From positions 3,080,001-3,144,000 of the forward strand of contig NZ_CP149803.1 of the NCBI RefSeq assembly GCF_037943105.1: a DNA stretch of 64,000 bases, given 5' to 3'. The notes under the pieces were generated by a model that did no database searches, had not been told where the DNA came from, and saw only the letters and a program-made list of their open reading frames with translations. Shown piece by piece: positions 39,501 to 49,605 of the stretch. The DNA is from Pseudomonas sp. TMP9. Its GTDB lineage: Bacteria; Pseudomonadota; Gammaproteobacteria; Pseudomonadales; Pseudomonadaceae. The position numbers and the translations under genes were made by a program. Positions within the stretch are counted from its first letter, which is position 1. Each line of letters opens with the position of its first letter.

Positions 39501-40747
39501 CCCTGCAACATGGCGAGCGGCATCAGGAATGGGTGGCCTTGATGTTCCTCGACCTTGACCGCTTCAAACCGATTAACGACTCGCTGGGTCACGCGGCGGG
39601 CGATCGCATGCTTAAAGAAGTAGCCATGCGCCTAAGCGCCTGCGTCGACAGTGACGACACCGTGGCGCGCATGGGCGGCGATGAGTTCACCTTGCTGCTG
39701 CGCTCGCAGGCGGCGCGAGATGGCGCACTGACCCGAGCCATTCACGTTGGCGAGCAGATTCTCAGCAGCCTGCAACAGGCGTTTATTCTTGAAGGTCGCG
39801 AGTTCTTCGTCACCGCCAGTATCGGCATTGCCCTAAGCCCGCAAGACGGTAACGAGCTGAGTCAATTAATGAAGAACGCCGACACGGCGATGTACCACGC
39901 CAAAGAACGTGGCAAGAATAACTTCCAGTTTTACCAGGCCGACATGAACGCCAGCGCCTTAGAGCGCCTGGAGCTGGAAAGCGACCTGCGCCATGCCCTT
40001 GAGCAGAACGAGTTCCGTCTGTATTACCAACCGCAATTCTCCGGTGACGGCAAACGCCTGACTGGCGCCGAAGCACTGCTGCGCTGGCAGCACCCGCAGC
40101 GCGGGCTCGTGCCACCGAATGATTTTATTCCGGTACTGGAAGAGCTTGGCCTGGTGGTGCAGGTCGGTGACTGGGTGCTGCGCGAAGCCTGCCGCCAGCT
40201 GGCCGAGTGGCAAGAAGCCAATATTCGCGTACCAAAGATTTCAGTCAACCTCTCGGCCCGCCAGTTTGCCGAAGGCGACTTGCACCAACGAATTGCGCAA
40301 ATACTTGAACTCAGCGGCATCTCAGCCGGCTGCCTGGAGCTGGAGCTGACTGAAAGTATCCTGATGGAAGACGTGGCCAATGCCATGCACACCCTCAGCA
40401 GCCTGAAGGAGCTCGGAGTATTTATCGCCATTGATGATTTCGGCACCGGTTACAGCTCGCTAAACTACCTCAAGCAGTTCCCCATCGACGTGCTTAAAAT
40501 CGACCGCAGCTTTGTCGACGGCCTGCCCCACGGCGAACAAGACGGCCAGATCGCCCGCGCCATTATTGCCATGGCCCACAGCTTAAACCTCACGGTGATC
40601 GCCGAAGGCGTGGAAACCTTAGCCCAGTTGGACTTTCTGCGCGGTCACGACTGCGATGAAGTACAGGGCTTCCTGCTGGGCCGGCCAATGCCGGCGCACC
40701 AATTCACTGCGCTGTTCACCGGCACCGCACTGTTTATGCTGAGCTAA
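36512..40747 (+). CDS. morA: MorA, membrane GGDEF-EAL cyclic-di-GMP protein
   Basis: The protein has 1411 residues from ATG 36512; an in-frame TTG at 36500 would add four. Membrane segments lie near residues 25-45 and 265-285, flanking a periplasmic region, followed by several PAS domains. The GGDEF motif is intact near residue 1055 (MGGDEFTLLL), but the inhibitory RxxD site before it reads DSDD, so product inhibition is probably absent. The EAL domain is intact (GAEALLRWQ near residue 1187, then LSARQFAEG, ELTESILMED, IDDFGTGYSSLNYL). MorA controls flagellar timing, motility and biofilm. The morA-glyA order matches P. aeruginosa PA4601-4602. Confidence 0.92.
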   Translation: MPPTPSHIPGAAPAKVLRKSIRGALVVLVLSMLALLLWQLRQESQQLLDNQRQLGLAFSTQLANHLALNMDLKANAGRALLRAHVLPPSSNEAGDELLQTLRGVFPTLLSLAWVNSQGRIIADSHAPSEDALYVDELQQRGRDERFFFSFSANDSGRIYLLLRHNPDSADSGYWVLRMTNNALNRWLQERHQSPYQWLLEDRNAQRVISSNAPKSSSGSKVAPPVTAENLDQTLLLTPLKGSDWQLRALFNERKLRAQQLPQQASKLLLFILCAVLTLLVLYRLLHEQRSLLALNRASRRTLQQAASVLAAIEERVLVTDNKGQLRYLNPQAEAMFGLSSQEAHNWHLLRLLPRLDPLLLHTSVLPNDMGPDLVEIQHNGVTHLYDINRSDLNQDNKRTGFVWVLRDVTEEQRASQVLQDTRRRYQDIFDGTGTALCVLDLTELQRFLQEHQLHDINSLQRWLDSDPQRHGELCQRMRLTETNQVALQLLGVESSTQAWEHLFNSGPLRAKGFRMQLLNTLLKGSGQLEIERRVSTPQGHERYLWLLLRLPENADDLHAVTLSISDISNRKRIETSLIERERFWSDVVSTVPDTIYVHDIVNRRVMYSNNHLGPQLGYSKAEMRQLGERIWEKLLHPDDAELYQRMRTIQQVLGNGLLMQFELRWRHRDGSWHWFDIREQALARDDKGRVSRLIGVAKDITEQITRSESLRTSEQRYRLLAESISDVIFSTDSYLQLNYVSPSVMPVLGYDSEWALNNGFQSLATNPRQLVGFYALLTRVRNALGDPQRLAELRAQFLPQLFVFDALRADGQKIPVELRLVPMWDDSGRFEGLLGVGRDISQQRRAEKDLRMAATVFEHSTAAILVTDPAGYIVQVNNAFSRVSGYSSQQILDQLPSILTADTQQASHLAFVIKQLNQQGSWEGEVWLKRKSGETFPAWVGITAVKDDEGDLVSYVGFFSDISERKASEQRIHRLAYYDALTQLPNRTLFQDRLHSALQHGERHQEWVALMFLDLDRFKPINDSLGHAAGDRMLKEVAMRLSACVDSDDTVARMGGDEFTLLLRSQAARDGALTRAIHVGEQILSSLQQAFILEGREFFVTASIGIALSPQDGNELSQLMKNADTAMYHAKERGKNNFQFYQADMNASALERLELESDLRHALEQNEFRLYYQPQFSGDGKRLTGAEALLRWQHPQRGLVPPNDFIPVLEELGLVVQVGDWVLREACRQLAEWQEANIRVPKISVNLSARQFAEGDLHQRIAQILELSGISAGCLELELTESILMEDVANAMHTLSSLKELGVFIAIDDFGTGYSSLNYLKQFPIDVLKIDRSFVDGLPHGEQDGQIARAIIAMAHSLNLTVIAEGVETLAQLDFLRGHDCDEVQGFLLGRPMPAHQFTALFTGTALFMLS

Positions 40748-40973
40748 ACCCTGCCGGTTGAATAAATGAGCGACTGCGGCAATAAGCCGCAACCGTGCAT
40801 TTTTAGGCGGCGCGACCCGCACAGCGGCGTGGCAGGCAGCGGCTAAAGCATGAGCGGTGCATGAACTGCACGCACCCAACGGATGATCACGCTTCATGTG
40901 CCTGTTCGTCTCGAATGGGTTAGAATTTGCACCCTCTTTCTACCGCCCAGCTGATTTTTCTCAGGGGAATGCT

Positions 40974-42230
40974 ATGTTCAGCCGTGATTTGACTCTTGCC
41001 CGTTATGACGCCGAATTGTTTGCCGCGATGGAGCAAGAAGCCCAGCGCCAGGAACATCACATCGAGCTGATCGCCTCGGAAAACTACACCAGCCCAGCGG
41101 TGATGGAAGCTCAAGGCTCGGTACTGACCAACAAGTACGCCGAAGGCTATCCGGGCAAGCGTTACTACGGCGGTTGCGAATACGTCGACATCGTTGAGCA
41201 ACTGGCCATCGACCGCGCCAAAGAACTGTTCGGCGCCGACTATGCCAACGTCCAGCCGCACTCTGGCAGCCAAGCTAACAGCGCGGTCTACTTGGCCTTG
41301 CTTAACGCTGGCGATACCGTACTCGGCATGAGCCTGGCCCACGGCGGCCACCTGACCCACGGCGCCAGCGTCAGCTTCTCCGGCAAGGTGTATAACGCCG
41401 TGCAGTACGGTATCGATACCGTCACCGGCTTGATTGACTACGACGAAGTCGAGCGCTTGGCGGTTGAACACCAGCCGAAGATGATTATCGCCGGTTTCAG
41501 CGCTTACTCGCAGATCCTCGATTTCCCACGTTTCCGCGCCATTGCTGACAAAGTCGGCGCCTACCTGCTGGTTGATATGGCGCATGTGGCCGGCTTAGTG
41601 GCGGCAGGCGTGTACCCGAACCCAGTGCCGTTCGCTGACGTGGTCACCACCACTACGCACAAAACCTTGCGTGGTCCGCGTGGCGGCCTGATCTTGGCCC
41701 GCGCTAATGAAGCGTTGGAGAAGAAATTCAACTCTGCCGTATTCCCAGGTGGCCAAGGCGGCCCACTGGAGCACGTGATCGCCGGTAAAGCGGTGTGCTT
41801 CAAGGAAGCCATGCAGCCTGAGTTCAAGACCTATCAAGAACAAGTGATCAAGAACGCCCAGGCCATGGCCAGTGTGTTTATTGAAAACGGTTTTGATGTG
41901 ATCTCCGGCGGCACCAAGAACCACCTGTTCCTGCTCTCGCTGATCAAGCAAGACATCACCGGTAAAGACGCCGACGCCGCCCTGGGTCGCGCTTTTATCA
42001 CCGTGAACAAAAACAGCGTGCCGAACGACCCACGCTCGCCATTCGTCACTTCCGGCCTGCGTATCGGCACCCCCGCCGTGACCACGCGTGGCTTCAAGGA
42101 AGATGAGTGCCGCGCACTGGCCGGCTGGATTTGCGAGATCCTCGCCAACTTGGGTGATGAGGCCGTTGAAGCGCGCATTCGCGAGCAAGTCAAAGCGGTC
42201 TGCGCCAAGTTCCCGGTTTACGGCAACTGA
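40974..42230 (+). CDS. glyA: Serine hydroxymethyltransferase
   Basis: The protein has 418 residues from ATG 40974 ([19 protein letters not shown]), a PLP enzyme interconverting serine and glycine with tetrahydrofolate. Diagnostic segments are [36 protein letters not shown], and [15 protein letters not shown] with the PLP lysine. A near-consensus -10 (TAGAAT at 40921-40926) lies before the gene, with a poor -35. A clear terminator follows at 42251-42279. Confidence 0.97.
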   Translation: MFSRDLTLARYDAELFAAMEQEAQRQEHHIELIASENYTSPAVMEAQGSVLTNKYAEGYPGKRYYGGCEYVDIVEQLAIDRAKELFGADYANVQPHSGSQANSAVYLALLNAGDTVLGMSLAHGGHLTHGASVSFSGKVYNAVQYGIDTVTGLIDYDEVERLAVEHQPKMIIAGFSAYSQILDFPRFRAIADKVGAYLLVDMAHVAGLVAAGVYPNPVPFADVVTTTTHKTLRGPRGGLILARANEALEKKFNSAVFPGGQGGPLEHVIAGKAVCFKEAMQPEFKTYQEQVIKNAQAMASVFIENGFDVISGGTKNHLFLLSLIKQDITGKDADAALGRAFITVNKNSVPNDPRSPFVTSGLRIGTPAVTTRGFKEDECRALAGWICEILANLGDEAVEARIREQVKAVCAKFPVYGN

Positions 42231-42250
42231 TACCCCGCGCTAACCGATAA

Positions 42251-42279
42251 GGAGCCCGCCCATTGGCGGGCTTCTTTTT
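42251..42279 (+). terminator. glyA terminator
   Basis: AGCCCGCC, a CATT loop, GGCGGGCT and then TCTTTTT form a strong intrinsic terminator 21 bp after the glyA stop. Confidence 0.9.
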
Positions 42280-42501
42280 GCCTGAATAAATCAGTCAACA
42301 CCCGCATAAAAAGCGCGCGGGCAGCACTTAACTGCGCCGCAGGCAAACTGTCTGGTCGGTCATAAATTCACCGCACCCAAGCGAGCTGATATAGTGCGCG
42401 GCTTTTCTAGAGCACCGGCAAACCATGCACAACTGTGCGCCTGTGCTTTGCTTTCAATTTGCATACACACGGCCTAAAACGCCGTCATTGGGGAGCTCCG
42501 C

Positions 42502-43794
42502 ATGCTGGAAAGATTGTTCCAACTCAAGGCCCACAACACCACGGTGCGCACCGAGATGCTGGCGGGGCTGACCACCTTCCTGACGATGGCTTACATCCTC
42601 TTCGTCAACCCCAACATGCTCGCCGAAACCGGCATGGACAAAGGCGCGGTATTTGTCGCCACTTGTCTGGCAGCGGCCATCGGCTCGGCCGTAATGGGCT
42701 TGGTTGCCAACTACCCGATTGCTCTGGCACCCGGCATGGGCCTGAATGCTTTCTTCACTTACACCGTGGTGCTGACCATGGGCCACACCTGGCAGGTGGC
42801 ATTGGGGGCAGTCTTCCTCTCTGGGGTGATCTTCTTTTTGCTGTCGATCTTCAAGATTCGTGAGTGGATCATCAACAGCATCCCCATGGAACTGCGCGCC
42901 GGCATTGCCGCCGGTATTGGCCTATTCCTGGCGATCATCGCACTGAAAAATGCCGGCATTGTGGTGGACAACCCGGCCACGCTGGTCGGCCTCGGCGACC
43001 TGACCCAGGGTGGCCCGCTGCTGGCCTGCATGGGCTTCTTCGTGATTGCTGCATTGGCTTACCGCCGTGTGACGGGCGCGGTGATGATCGGTATTTTGCT
43101 GGTGACCGGCCTGTCGATCCTGCTCGGCCTGTCGCAACTCAATGGCGTGGTTTCGATGCCGCCGTCGCTGATGCCGACGCTGCTGCAACTGGACATCATG
43201 GGCGCGCTGGATATCGGCCTGCTCAGCGTGATTTTCGCCTTCCTCTTCGTTGACCTGTTTGACACATCCGGCACCCTGGTCGGCGTCGCACAAAAAGCCA
43301 ACCTGCTCGACAAAGACGGCAAAATGCCCAAGCTTGGCCGCGCCCTGCTGGCCGACAGCACCGCAACCATGGCCGGCGCCGCACTGGGCACCTCAACCAC
43401 CACCAGCTATATCGAATCCGCTGCGGGTATCAGCGCAGGTGGCCGTACCGGCCTGACCGCATGCGTGGTGGCGGCGCTATTTTTGCTGAGCCTGTTCTTC
43501 GCCCCGCTGGCAGGTTCTGTACCGGCCTTCGCCACGGCACCGGCCCTGCTGTTTGTCGCCGTGCTGATGATGAGCAGCTTGGCGCAAATCGATTGGGATG
43601 ACCTGAGTGTTGCCGCGCCTGTGGTCGTCGCGGCCCTCGCCATGCCCCTGACCTTCTCGATTGCCAACGGCATTGCCTTCGGCTTTATCGCCTGGACGCT
43701 AATCAAATTGCTGGCTGGCCGCTGGCGCGACCTGAATGTCGCACTGGTGGTGCTGTCAGCCCTGTTTGTGGTCAAACTGGCGTACTTCGCCTGA
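42502..43794 (+). CDS. NCS2 family purine permease (AzgA/hypoxanthine-guanine type)
   Basis: The protein has 430 residues with about 12-14 membrane helices. MLERLFQLKAHNTTVRTEMLAGLTTFLTMAYILFVNP is the typical AzgA-like N-terminus. Other signatures are ANYPIALAPGMGLNAFFTY, IFAFLFVDLFDTSGTLVGVA and GTSTTTSYIESAAGISAGGRTGLTA. It takes up adenine, guanine or hypoxanthine by proton symport; the exact substrate cannot be told. It lies 29 bp upstream of trmA, the order seen in P. aeruginosa. Confidence 0.9.
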   Translation: MLERLFQLKAHNTTVRTEMLAGLTTFLTMAYILFVNPNMLAETGMDKGAVFVATCLAAAIGSAVMGLVANYPIALAPGMGLNAFFTYTVVLTMGHTWQVALGAVFLSGVIFFLLSIFKIREWIINSIPMELRAGIAAGIGLFLAIIALKNAGIVVDNPATLVGLGDLTQGGPLLACMGFFVIAALAYRRVTGAVMIGILLVTGLSILLGLSQLNGVVSMPPSLMPTLLQLDIMGALDIGLLSVIFAFLFVDLFDTSGTLVGVAQKANLLDKDGKMPKLGRALLADSTATMAGAALGTSTTTSYIESAAGISAGGRTGLTACVVAALFLLSLFFAPLAGSVPAFATAPALLFVAVLMMSSLAQIDWDDLSVAAPVVVAALAMPLTFSIANGIAFGFIAWTLIKLLAGRWRDLNVALVVLSALFVVKLAYFA

Positions 43795-43823
43795 TACCCT
43801 CCTTTTTTTGAAAAGAGTCTTGC

Positions 43824-44912
43824 ATGAGCCGCTCCCTGTTCGATCCCGCTCGCTACGCCGCCCAGCTTGCCGACAAGCAGCAGCGCCTGATCGAGCTGCT
43901 GGCGCCGTTCAACGCCCCGGCACCCGAGGTATTCGAGTCGCCACGCGAGCACTACCGCCTAAGAGCCGAGTTCCGCTTGTGGCGCGAGGGTGAAGACCGT
44001 CACTACGCCATGTTCGAGACCGGCGATAACCGCACTCCGATCTTTTTTACAGACTTCCCCATCGCCAGCGTACAGATCAACCAGCTCATGCCGCAGTTGA
44101 AAGCGGCGTGGCAGACCAGCAACGCACTGAGTTTTAAGCTGTTTCAGGTCGAATTCCTCACTACCCTGGCTGGCGACGCGCTGATTACCCTGTGCTACCA
44201 CCGCCCGCTGGACGACGCCTGGCAAGCCGCCGCTGAGCAACTCGCCGCTGAGTTACAGGTGAGCATCATCGGCCGCTCCAAGGGCAAGCGCGTGGTGGTC
44301 GGCAAGGACTATGTAGAAGAGAAACTCAACGTCGCGGGCCGCACCTTTAGTTATCGCCAACCCGAAGGCGCGTTTACCCAGCCCAATGGTGAAGTGAACC
44401 AGAAGATGCTGAACTGGGCCTATGACGCCCTCGGCGAACGCCACGATGATTTGCTCGAGCTGTATTGCGGCAACGGCAATTTCACCCTGCCGCTGGCCAC
44501 CCGCGTGCGTAAAGTGCTGGCCACCGAGATCAGCAAGACCTCGGTAAATGCCGCGCTGGCTAACATGACCGACAACCACATAGACAATGTCAGCCTGGTG
44601 CGCTTGTCCGCTGAAGAGCTGACCGAAGCACTCAATGAGGTGCGCCCATTCCGCCGCCTGGCCGGCATTGAGCTGAAAAGTTATGACTTCGGCGGCGTGT
44701 TCGTCGACCCACCACGTGCTGGCATGGACCCGGACACCTGCGAACTAACCCGGCGCTTTGAGCGCATTTTGTATATCTCCTGCAACCCAGAAACACTGGC
44801 CGCCAACATCGCTCAACTCAACGACACCCACAAAGTGACGCGTTGCGCGCTGTTCGACCAGTTCCCCTATACCCACCACATGGAGTCAGGCGTGTTGCTG
44901 GAGCGCCGCTAA
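43824..44912 (+). CDS. trmA: TrmA, tRNA (uracil-5-)-methyltransferase
   Basis: The protein has 362 residues, the standard length. The SAM-binding motif is [16 protein letters not shown], followed by [16 protein letters not shown]. The catalytic cysteine lies in [15 protein letters not shown], and the C-terminal [19 protein letters not shown] carries the conserved Glu. It makes m5U54 in the T loop of tRNA. Confidence 0.96.
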   Translation: MSRSLFDPARYAAQLADKQQRLIELLAPFNAPAPEVFESPREHYRLRAEFRLWREGEDRHYAMFETGDNRTPIFFTDFPIASVQINQLMPQLKAAWQTSNALSFKLFQVEFLTTLAGDALITLCYHRPLDDAWQAAAEQLAAELQVSIIGRSKGKRVVVGKDYVEEKLNVAGRTFSYRQPEGAFTQPNGEVNQKMLNWAYDALGERHDDLLELYCGNGNFTLPLATRVRKVLATEISKTSVNAALANMTDNHIDNVSLVRLSAEELTEALNEVRPFRRLAGIELKSYDFGGVFVDPPRAGMDPDTCELTRRFERILYISCNPETLAANIAQLNDTHKVTRCALFDQFPYTHHMESGVLLERR

Positions 44913-44926
44913 GCACTCATTCAGGG

Positions 44927-45313
44927 CTAGGTGCGCGGCAGCCCGCGCAGCGCCCAGAAGCACAGCACGACCGACACCACCTCAAGCAGCAGCGCGTAGA
45001 GGTTGAACGTTTGCTGCGCGCCGCCGTCGAGCCACAAACCGCCCATGCGCGCTAACGCCATTGAACTGTAAAGCAGTACCAGCAGGGTCAAGGCGGCGCG
45101 CGTCAGGTCCAGACGGCTTAGCGACACGCCAATAAACGCCGCCAGACCAATCTGCAAACCACCATAGAACGCGCGCATATCGGTCGCAGCGGCAGGCGCC
45201 ATCAGCAGCATACCGCTGAGATTGGCCATTTGATGGGGCTGAATAAAATAAGCCAGGCCCAGCCCGGCCAACGCCACTAGCTGAATAATCAGAACAACGC
45301 GTGCAAGTAACAT
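44927..45313 (-). CDS. Small membrane protein (DUF4345-like)
   Basis: The protein has 128 residues from ATG 45313 (MLLARVVLIIQLVALAGLGLAYF), with four predicted membrane helices. The segment LMAPAAATDMRAFYGGLQIGLAAFIGVS matches the DUF4345 pattern. Function is unknown. A longer in-frame start at 45367 is possible. It is convergent with trmA, with only 14 bp between their stops. Confidence 0.72.
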   Translation of the reverse strand: MLLARVVLIIQLVALAGLGLAYFIQPHQMANLSGMLLMAPAAATDMRAFYGGLQIGLAAFIGVSLSRLDLTRAALTLLVLLYSSMALARMGGLWLDGGAQQTFNLYALLLEVVSVVLCFWALRGLPRT

Positions 45314-45440
45314 GGACAGTACCTTGAACCGGAAATCGAGCATGCAGCATAAGCTCCAGCCGAGCATTTCGGAAATCGACTGTGGCTGACCTGCGGGTCG
45401 ACCGGTATGCTTTCACGCACGTTCAACAGGAGCCATCGCC

Positions 45441-45875
45441 ATGCGTAAGCTACTTTTTCTCGCCGGCCTGTTCAGCAGCCTCAGCATTGCCGCCGAGCCG
45501 CTGAATATCGACGTGCACCGAGACGCCAACTGCGGGTGCTGCAAAGCCTGGATCAGCCACTTGGAGGACAACGGTTTTACCGTCACCGACCATGTCGAGG
45601 CCGACATGGTCGCCGTCAAGCAACGCCTTGGCGTCCCGCCGCGGCTGGCGTCTTGCCACACCGGGGTGATCGACGGCAAGTTCGTCGAGGGCCATGTACC
45701 TGCCGCTGACATCCTCACGTTACGCAGTCAGGTCAATCTAATCGGCGCAGCCGTGCCGGGCATGCCCACCGGCTCGCCCGGTATGGAATATGGCAACGTA
45801 CGCGATGCGTACCAAGTAATTGGCTTGGATAAACGCGGCGACGATCAGGTCATCCGCGAATACCCGGCTAATTGA
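45441..45875 (+). CDS. DUF411 domain exported metal-binding protein
   Basis: The protein has 144 residues with a signal peptide (MRKLLFLAGLFSSLSIAAEP). The DUF411 core IDVHRDANCGCCKAWISHLEDNGFTV has the CxCC cluster, followed by GVPPRLASCHTGVIDGKFVEGHVPAADI. DUF411 proteins occur with copper-resistance genes, so periplasmic copper binding is a fair guess. No other copper gene is seen here. A perfect 14-bp hairpin lies between this gene and the convergent RIO gene. Confidence 0.85.
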   Translation: MRKLLFLAGLFSSLSIAAEPLNIDVHRDANCGCCKAWISHLEDNGFTVTDHVEADMVAVKQRLGVPPRLASCHTGVIDGKFVEGHVPAADILTLRSQVNLIGAAVPGMPTGSPGMEYGNVRDAYQVIGLDKRGDDQVIREYPAN

Positions 45876-45970
45876 GCGACGCAAACCTGAACTGACGCTG
45901 CAAGCCTACCTCGATACCGTTAAGGCCTCGTCATTAGGCGTCACCACTGAGCGCAATAGAGCGCTCATAA

Positions 45971-46005
45971 AAAATGCCGTTCACGGCTGCAGTGAACGGC
46001 ATTTT
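45971..46005. terminator. Bidirectional terminator between the DUF411 and RIO genes
   Basis: AAAATGCCGTTCAC at 45971-45984 pairs perfectly with GTGAACGGCATTTT at 45992-46005 around a seven-base loop. Confidence 0.85.
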
Positions 46006-46025
46006 GGTCTAGCCAGCGACTGTAC

Positions 46026-46913
46026 TTATTGCGCCCACGGCGGCGGCGGCTCTTCACCTGTTGGAGCATCGTCGGCATTCAACAGCGCCTGACGGCGTTC
46101 CTCATCGGCCAGTGCGGCTTTGATTTCACGCATCACCGCGTCGATATCGGCTGCTTCTTCTGGGTCATCAAACTCACCCGTCAACGGCGTTTCTGGGGTC
46201 AGCTCGCCCGCCTCATAAAGCGCCCACATTTCTTTGGCGTACTTGGTAAAGCGCAACTCTGGAGCAAACTGCCCAAAGTAGGCGGACATGTTGCCGACAT
46301 CCCGCTCAAGCATTTTGAATGCATGGTTATTGCCTGCCGCATCCACTGCCTGTGGCAAGTCGATAATGACCGGGCCTTCGGGGCCGAGCAGCACGTTAAA
46401 TTCAGACAGGTCGCCATGCACCAGACCGGCGCAGAGCATCTTCACCACTTCCCGAATCATAAAGGCATGAAATTCGCGGGCATCGTCTGGGTGTAGGTCA
46501 ACATCATTCAGGCGCGGTGCAACATCACCTTCGCCGTCATTGACCAACTCCATCAACAACACGCCTTCAAGAAAGTCATACGGCTTAGGCACCCGCACAC
46601 CGGCACTGGCCAAGCGAAACAGAGCCGCCACCTCGGCATTCTGCCAAGCATCTTCCTGGCCCTTGCGGCCGTACTTAGAGCCCTTGGCCATGGCCCGCGC
46701 GTCACGGCTGTTACGCACCTTTCGGCCTTCTTGGTATTCAGCGGCCTGACGGAAACTGCGTTTGTTGGCCTCCTTATAGACCTTGGCGCAGCGCAGCTCA
46801 TCGCCGCAGCGCACCACATAGACTGCGGCTTCTTTACCGCTCATCAGTGGACGAACCACTTCATCAACCAGCCCGGCCTCAACCAGAGGCTCAATACGTT
46901 TTGGCGTCTTCAT
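46026..46913 (-). CDS. RIO-type serine protein kinase
   Basis: The protein has 295 residues. The RIO fold shows a P-loop-like MSGKEAAVYVV, the catalytic Lys in LRCAKVY, the catalytic loop LVHGDLSEFNVLL and the metal-binding Asp in VIIDLPQAV. The N-terminus MKTPKRIEPLVEAGLVDEVVRPLMSGKE is typical of the bacterial RIO1-like family. Archaeal and eukaryotic relatives act in ribosome maturation; the bacterial role is unclear. The C-terminus is acidic and then proline-rich (EEPPPPWAQ). Confidence 0.88.
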   Translation of the reverse strand: MKTPKRIEPLVEAGLVDEVVRPLMSGKEAAVYVVRCGDELRCAKVYKEANKRSFRQAAEYQEGRKVRNSRDARAMAKGSKYGRKGQEDAWQNAEVAALFRLASAGVRVPKPYDFLEGVLLMELVNDGEGDVAPRLNDVDLHPDDAREFHAFMIREVVKMLCAGLVHGDLSEFNVLLGPEGPVIIDLPQAVDAAGNNHAFKMLERDVGNMSAYFGQFAPELRFTKYAKEMWALYEAGELTPETPLTGEFDDPEEAADIDAVMREIKAALADEERRQALLNADDAPTGEEPPPPWAQ

Positions 46914-47150
46914 CAGCTTTAATTAGGGGTCCTGTGTTGCCCAAGTCGACTCTGCCGCCCGTTATACGTCAATCCGTGCCAAGCGCCCACCCTCAGCAGC
47001 ACTGGGCGAGCAAACGGAGCCATAAATGCAGGCATAAACACTGGGTGGCGGCCTGTTTTATAGGACTCACAACCTGTCGCGCCGCTGACTCGAGACAGCT
47101 TACCGCACGAGCCTGCCAACAGCGCCGCTGCACGAGGCACGCTGCACACG

Positions 47151-47181
47151 ACAAAAGACCCTGCGCTGCAGGGTCTTTTGT
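47151..47181. terminator. speA terminator
   Basis: ACAAAAGACCCTGC at 47151-47164 pairs perfectly with GCAGGGTCTTTTGT at 47168-47181 around a GCT loop. It lies 16 bp after the speA stop. Confidence 0.85.
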
Positions 47182-47197
47182 ATACAGCCTGCGGCTA

Positions 47198-49108
47198 TTA
47201 CGACAAGTAAGACGAGCGGGTCAGGCCCAGGCGCAGCGCATCAAGGTATTGCGTGCGCTCACGCGGGGTGATTTTGGCGCTGGCCACTTTGTCGCGGTAG
47301 TGGTTCATCAACTCCTCCGGCGACAGGTGCACGTAGCGCAGCATGTCCTCGATGGTGTCGTGGGTTTCAATGCCGGCGTGGTACACGCTGCCATCTTGGT
47401 TCTGGTAGATGTTGACCGAATCGGTATCACCAAACAGGTTGTGCATGTCGCCGAGAATTTCCTGGTAAGCGCCGACCAGGAAGATGCCCAGCAAGTAGTC
47501 CTCACCCTCACGCACCTCGTGCACCGGCAAGCTGGTCTCGATGCTCTGCTCGTCGACGTACTGGCGGATTTTGCCGTCAGAGTCGCAGGTCAAGTCTTGC
47601 AGCACCGCGCGACGCATGGGCTCCTCGTCTAAGCGATTGAGCGGCAGAATCGGCAGCACTTGGCCAATCGCCCACGTGTCCGGCAGGCTCTGGAATACTG
47701 AGAAGTTGCAGATGTACTTGTCGGCCAGCTTGTCGTTCAGCTCATCCAGCACTTGACGGTGCGAGCGCTGGCGGGCTTTCAGCGAGTTGTGCAGGCGCCG
47801 GCACACAGCAAAGTAGCACTGCTCGGCTAGGGCCTTCTCGGTCAGGCTGAGCTTGCCATCGGCGTACTGGGTGGCCACATCGCTCATGTAATGCGTGGCG
47901 CGCCAGTAAGTCTCGGTGACCATCTCAATATCGGTCGGGCCAAGCAGCTCAACCAGATAACGCACCGTTTCCGGCAGGTCGGTTACGTCCTCGATCTTAG
48001 GGATCGCGTCGTTATGCTTTTCCACATCGGTAACCTGCACCACCAGCACGGCGTGGTGGGCGGTCAGCGAGCGGCCGCTTTCCGAGAAAATATGCGGGTG
48101 CGGCAGCTCTTGAGCGTCGCAGAACTCTTTGAGCATGCCGACCACGACACCGGCGTAATCGTCCATGTCGTAGTTGATCGAGCTGTCGTTGCGCGAATGG
48201 GTGCCATCGTAGTCCACGCCCAAGCCGCCGCCGACGTCGATGTGGTCAACCGGCAAGCCGAGACCGCGCAGCTCGCCGTAATAGCGAATAGCCTCTTTAA
48301 AGCCGTGCTGGTAATCCGCCAGGTTGGCGATCTGCGAACCCATATGGAAATGCAGCAGACGGATGCCTTGGTCCAAATCGGCAGCGCGGAAGCGCTCAAC
48401 CACCGACAGCAACTGCGCCGCCGACAGGCCAAATTTGGACTTCTCGCCGCCGGTATCAGCCCATTTGCTGGATGCCAGTGAAGACAAGCGCACGCGCAGG
48501 CCGATCTGTGGACAGACCTTAAGGTCGGCCGCCTCCTCGATCACCAACTGCACTTCGGACTCTTTCTCAATCACGATAAACACGTTGTGACCGAGCTTCT
48601 GCCCCATCAGCGCCAGCTTGATAAATTCACGGTCTTTGTAACCGTTGCAGACAATGGTGCCACCCTTCGGCGCCAGCGCCAGCACAGCCATCAGCTCTGG
48701 CTTGGAGCCGGCCTCCAGACCGATAGAAACGTCTTTGGTGGCAATGATGTTTTCCACCACCGCTTCCTGCTGGTTAACCTTGATTGGGTACAGCGCGGTG
48801 TACGGGCTCTGGTATTCAAGCCGGGCGATATTGGCGTCGAAAGCCCCGGTCAGCTGGCGTACGCGGTCTTGCAGGATGTCCGGGAAGCGCACCAGCAGCG
48901 GCAGTGACAGGCCGCTGGAACGCAGCTGATCGATCTGTTCATACAAGTCGATTGGCGTGCTTTGCGGGCCATTAGGGCGAACTTCGACACGGCCCTTGTC
49001 ACTGATCGCGAAATAGCCCGCGCCCCAATGGCGAATGCCATAAACGCTGCGGCTGTCCGCTACGGTCCACTGGCTGCCGTCATCTTTGCGTGTGCGTCGT
49101 GCAGACAT
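47198..49108 (-). CDS. speA: SpeA, biosynthetic arginine decarboxylase
   Basis: The protein has 636 residues from ATG 49108 ([33 protein letters not shown]). It is a fold-III PLP decarboxylase. The PLP lysine lies in [15 protein letters not shown], the glycine-rich phosphate loop is [14 protein letters not shown], and the C-terminal [11 protein letters not shown] is conserved. It makes agmatine, a putrescine precursor. It is adjacent to the Sui1 gene, as in P. aeruginosa PA4839-4840. Confidence 0.95.
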   Translation of the reverse strand: MSARRTRKDDGSQWTVADSRSVYGIRHWGAGYFAISDKGRVEVRPNGPQSTPIDLYEQIDQLRSSGLSLPLLVRFPDILQDRVRQLTGAFDANIARLEYQSPYTALYPIKVNQQEAVVENIIATKDVSIGLEAGSKPELMAVLALAPKGGTIVCNGYKDREFIKLALMGQKLGHNVFIVIEKESEVQLVIEEAADLKVCPQIGLRVRLSSLASSKWADTGGEKSKFGLSAAQLLSVVERFRAADLDQGIRLLHFHMGSQIANLADYQHGFKEAIRYYGELRGLGLPVDHIDVGGGLGVDYDGTHSRNDSSINYDMDDYAGVVVGMLKEFCDAQELPHPHIFSESGRSLTAHHAVLVVQVTDVEKHNDAIPKIEDVTDLPETVRYLVELLGPTDIEMVTETYWRATHYMSDVATQYADGKLSLTEKALAEQCYFAVCRRLHNSLKARQRSHRQVLDELNDKLADKYICNFSVFQSLPDTWAIGQVLPILPLNRLDEEPMRRAVLQDLTCDSDGKIRQYVDEQSIETSLPVHEVREGEDYLLGIFLVGAYQEILGDMHNLFGDTDSVNIYQNQDGSVYHAGIETHDTIEDMLRYVHLSPEELMNHYRDKVASAKITPRERTQYLDALRLGLTRSSYLS

Positions 49109-49233
49109 TGAAGTCTCCCTTACTGGCGATAATGGCCCTGGCATAGCCAAGGCGCGTACAAATTAAAGTCTGGAAATGGCCATAACCCGGCAATTGACAA
49201 CGCAACTGCCGAGCACGTTTAGAAAAAAATGGA

Positions 49234-49605
49234 TCAGCCGCCGGACTTCTTGGCTTTAAAGCCGTGCTTGATCAGTTCAGCGATTAGCAATTCGACATGA
49301 TCACCTTGAATTTCGATGACCCCATCTTTGAGCGAGCCGCCGCAGCCGCAGCGCTTTTTTAGCGTCGTGACCAGCTCTTTCAGCGGCTCTTCGGCCAGCG
49401 GCACGCCGCTGATGCTGGTCACTGTTTTGCCGCCGCGGCCCTTGGTTTCGCGGCGCACGCGGGCGATACCATCACCGTCAGGGATGTGGGTTTGTTTGCA
49501 GGTGCAAGCGCCCACCGGCTGGTTGCAGTCCGGGCAATGCCGGCCGCTGTCGGTGGAGTACACCAAGCCGCTGAGGGCGGCAAATGAGGAAGCTTTCTTG
49601 ACCAC
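49234..49605 (-). CDS. Sui1/eIF1-like translation factor (YciH family)
   Basis: The protein has 123 residues beginning with GTG at 49605 (VVKKASSFAALSGLVYSTDSGR). A small Cys-rich segment (CPDCNQPVGACTC) precedes the SUI1 domain: RVRRETKGRGGKTVTSISGVPL, LKKRCGCGGSLKDGVIEIQGDHVELLIAELIKHGFKAK. Bacterial YciH resembles eukaryotic eIF1 and can affect start-site fidelity. It is the gene after speA on the same strand, 125 bp upstream of it. Confidence 0.88.
   Translation of the reverse strand: MVKKASSFAALSGLVYSTDSGRHCPDCNQPVGACTCKQTHIPDGDGIARVRRETKGRGGKTVTSISGVPLAEEPLKELVTTLKKRCGCGGSLKDGVIEIQGDHVELLIAELIKHGFKAKKSGG

Noticed and set aside
40775..40791. TGCGGC/GCCGCA hairpin after morA as a terminator
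   Set aside because: The stem is only 6 bp and the T run comes nine bases later, so it is too weak to annotate.
46914..47150. Possible small gene between the RIO kinase gene and speA
   Set aside because: Open frames here have no ribosome-binding site or recognisable sequence.
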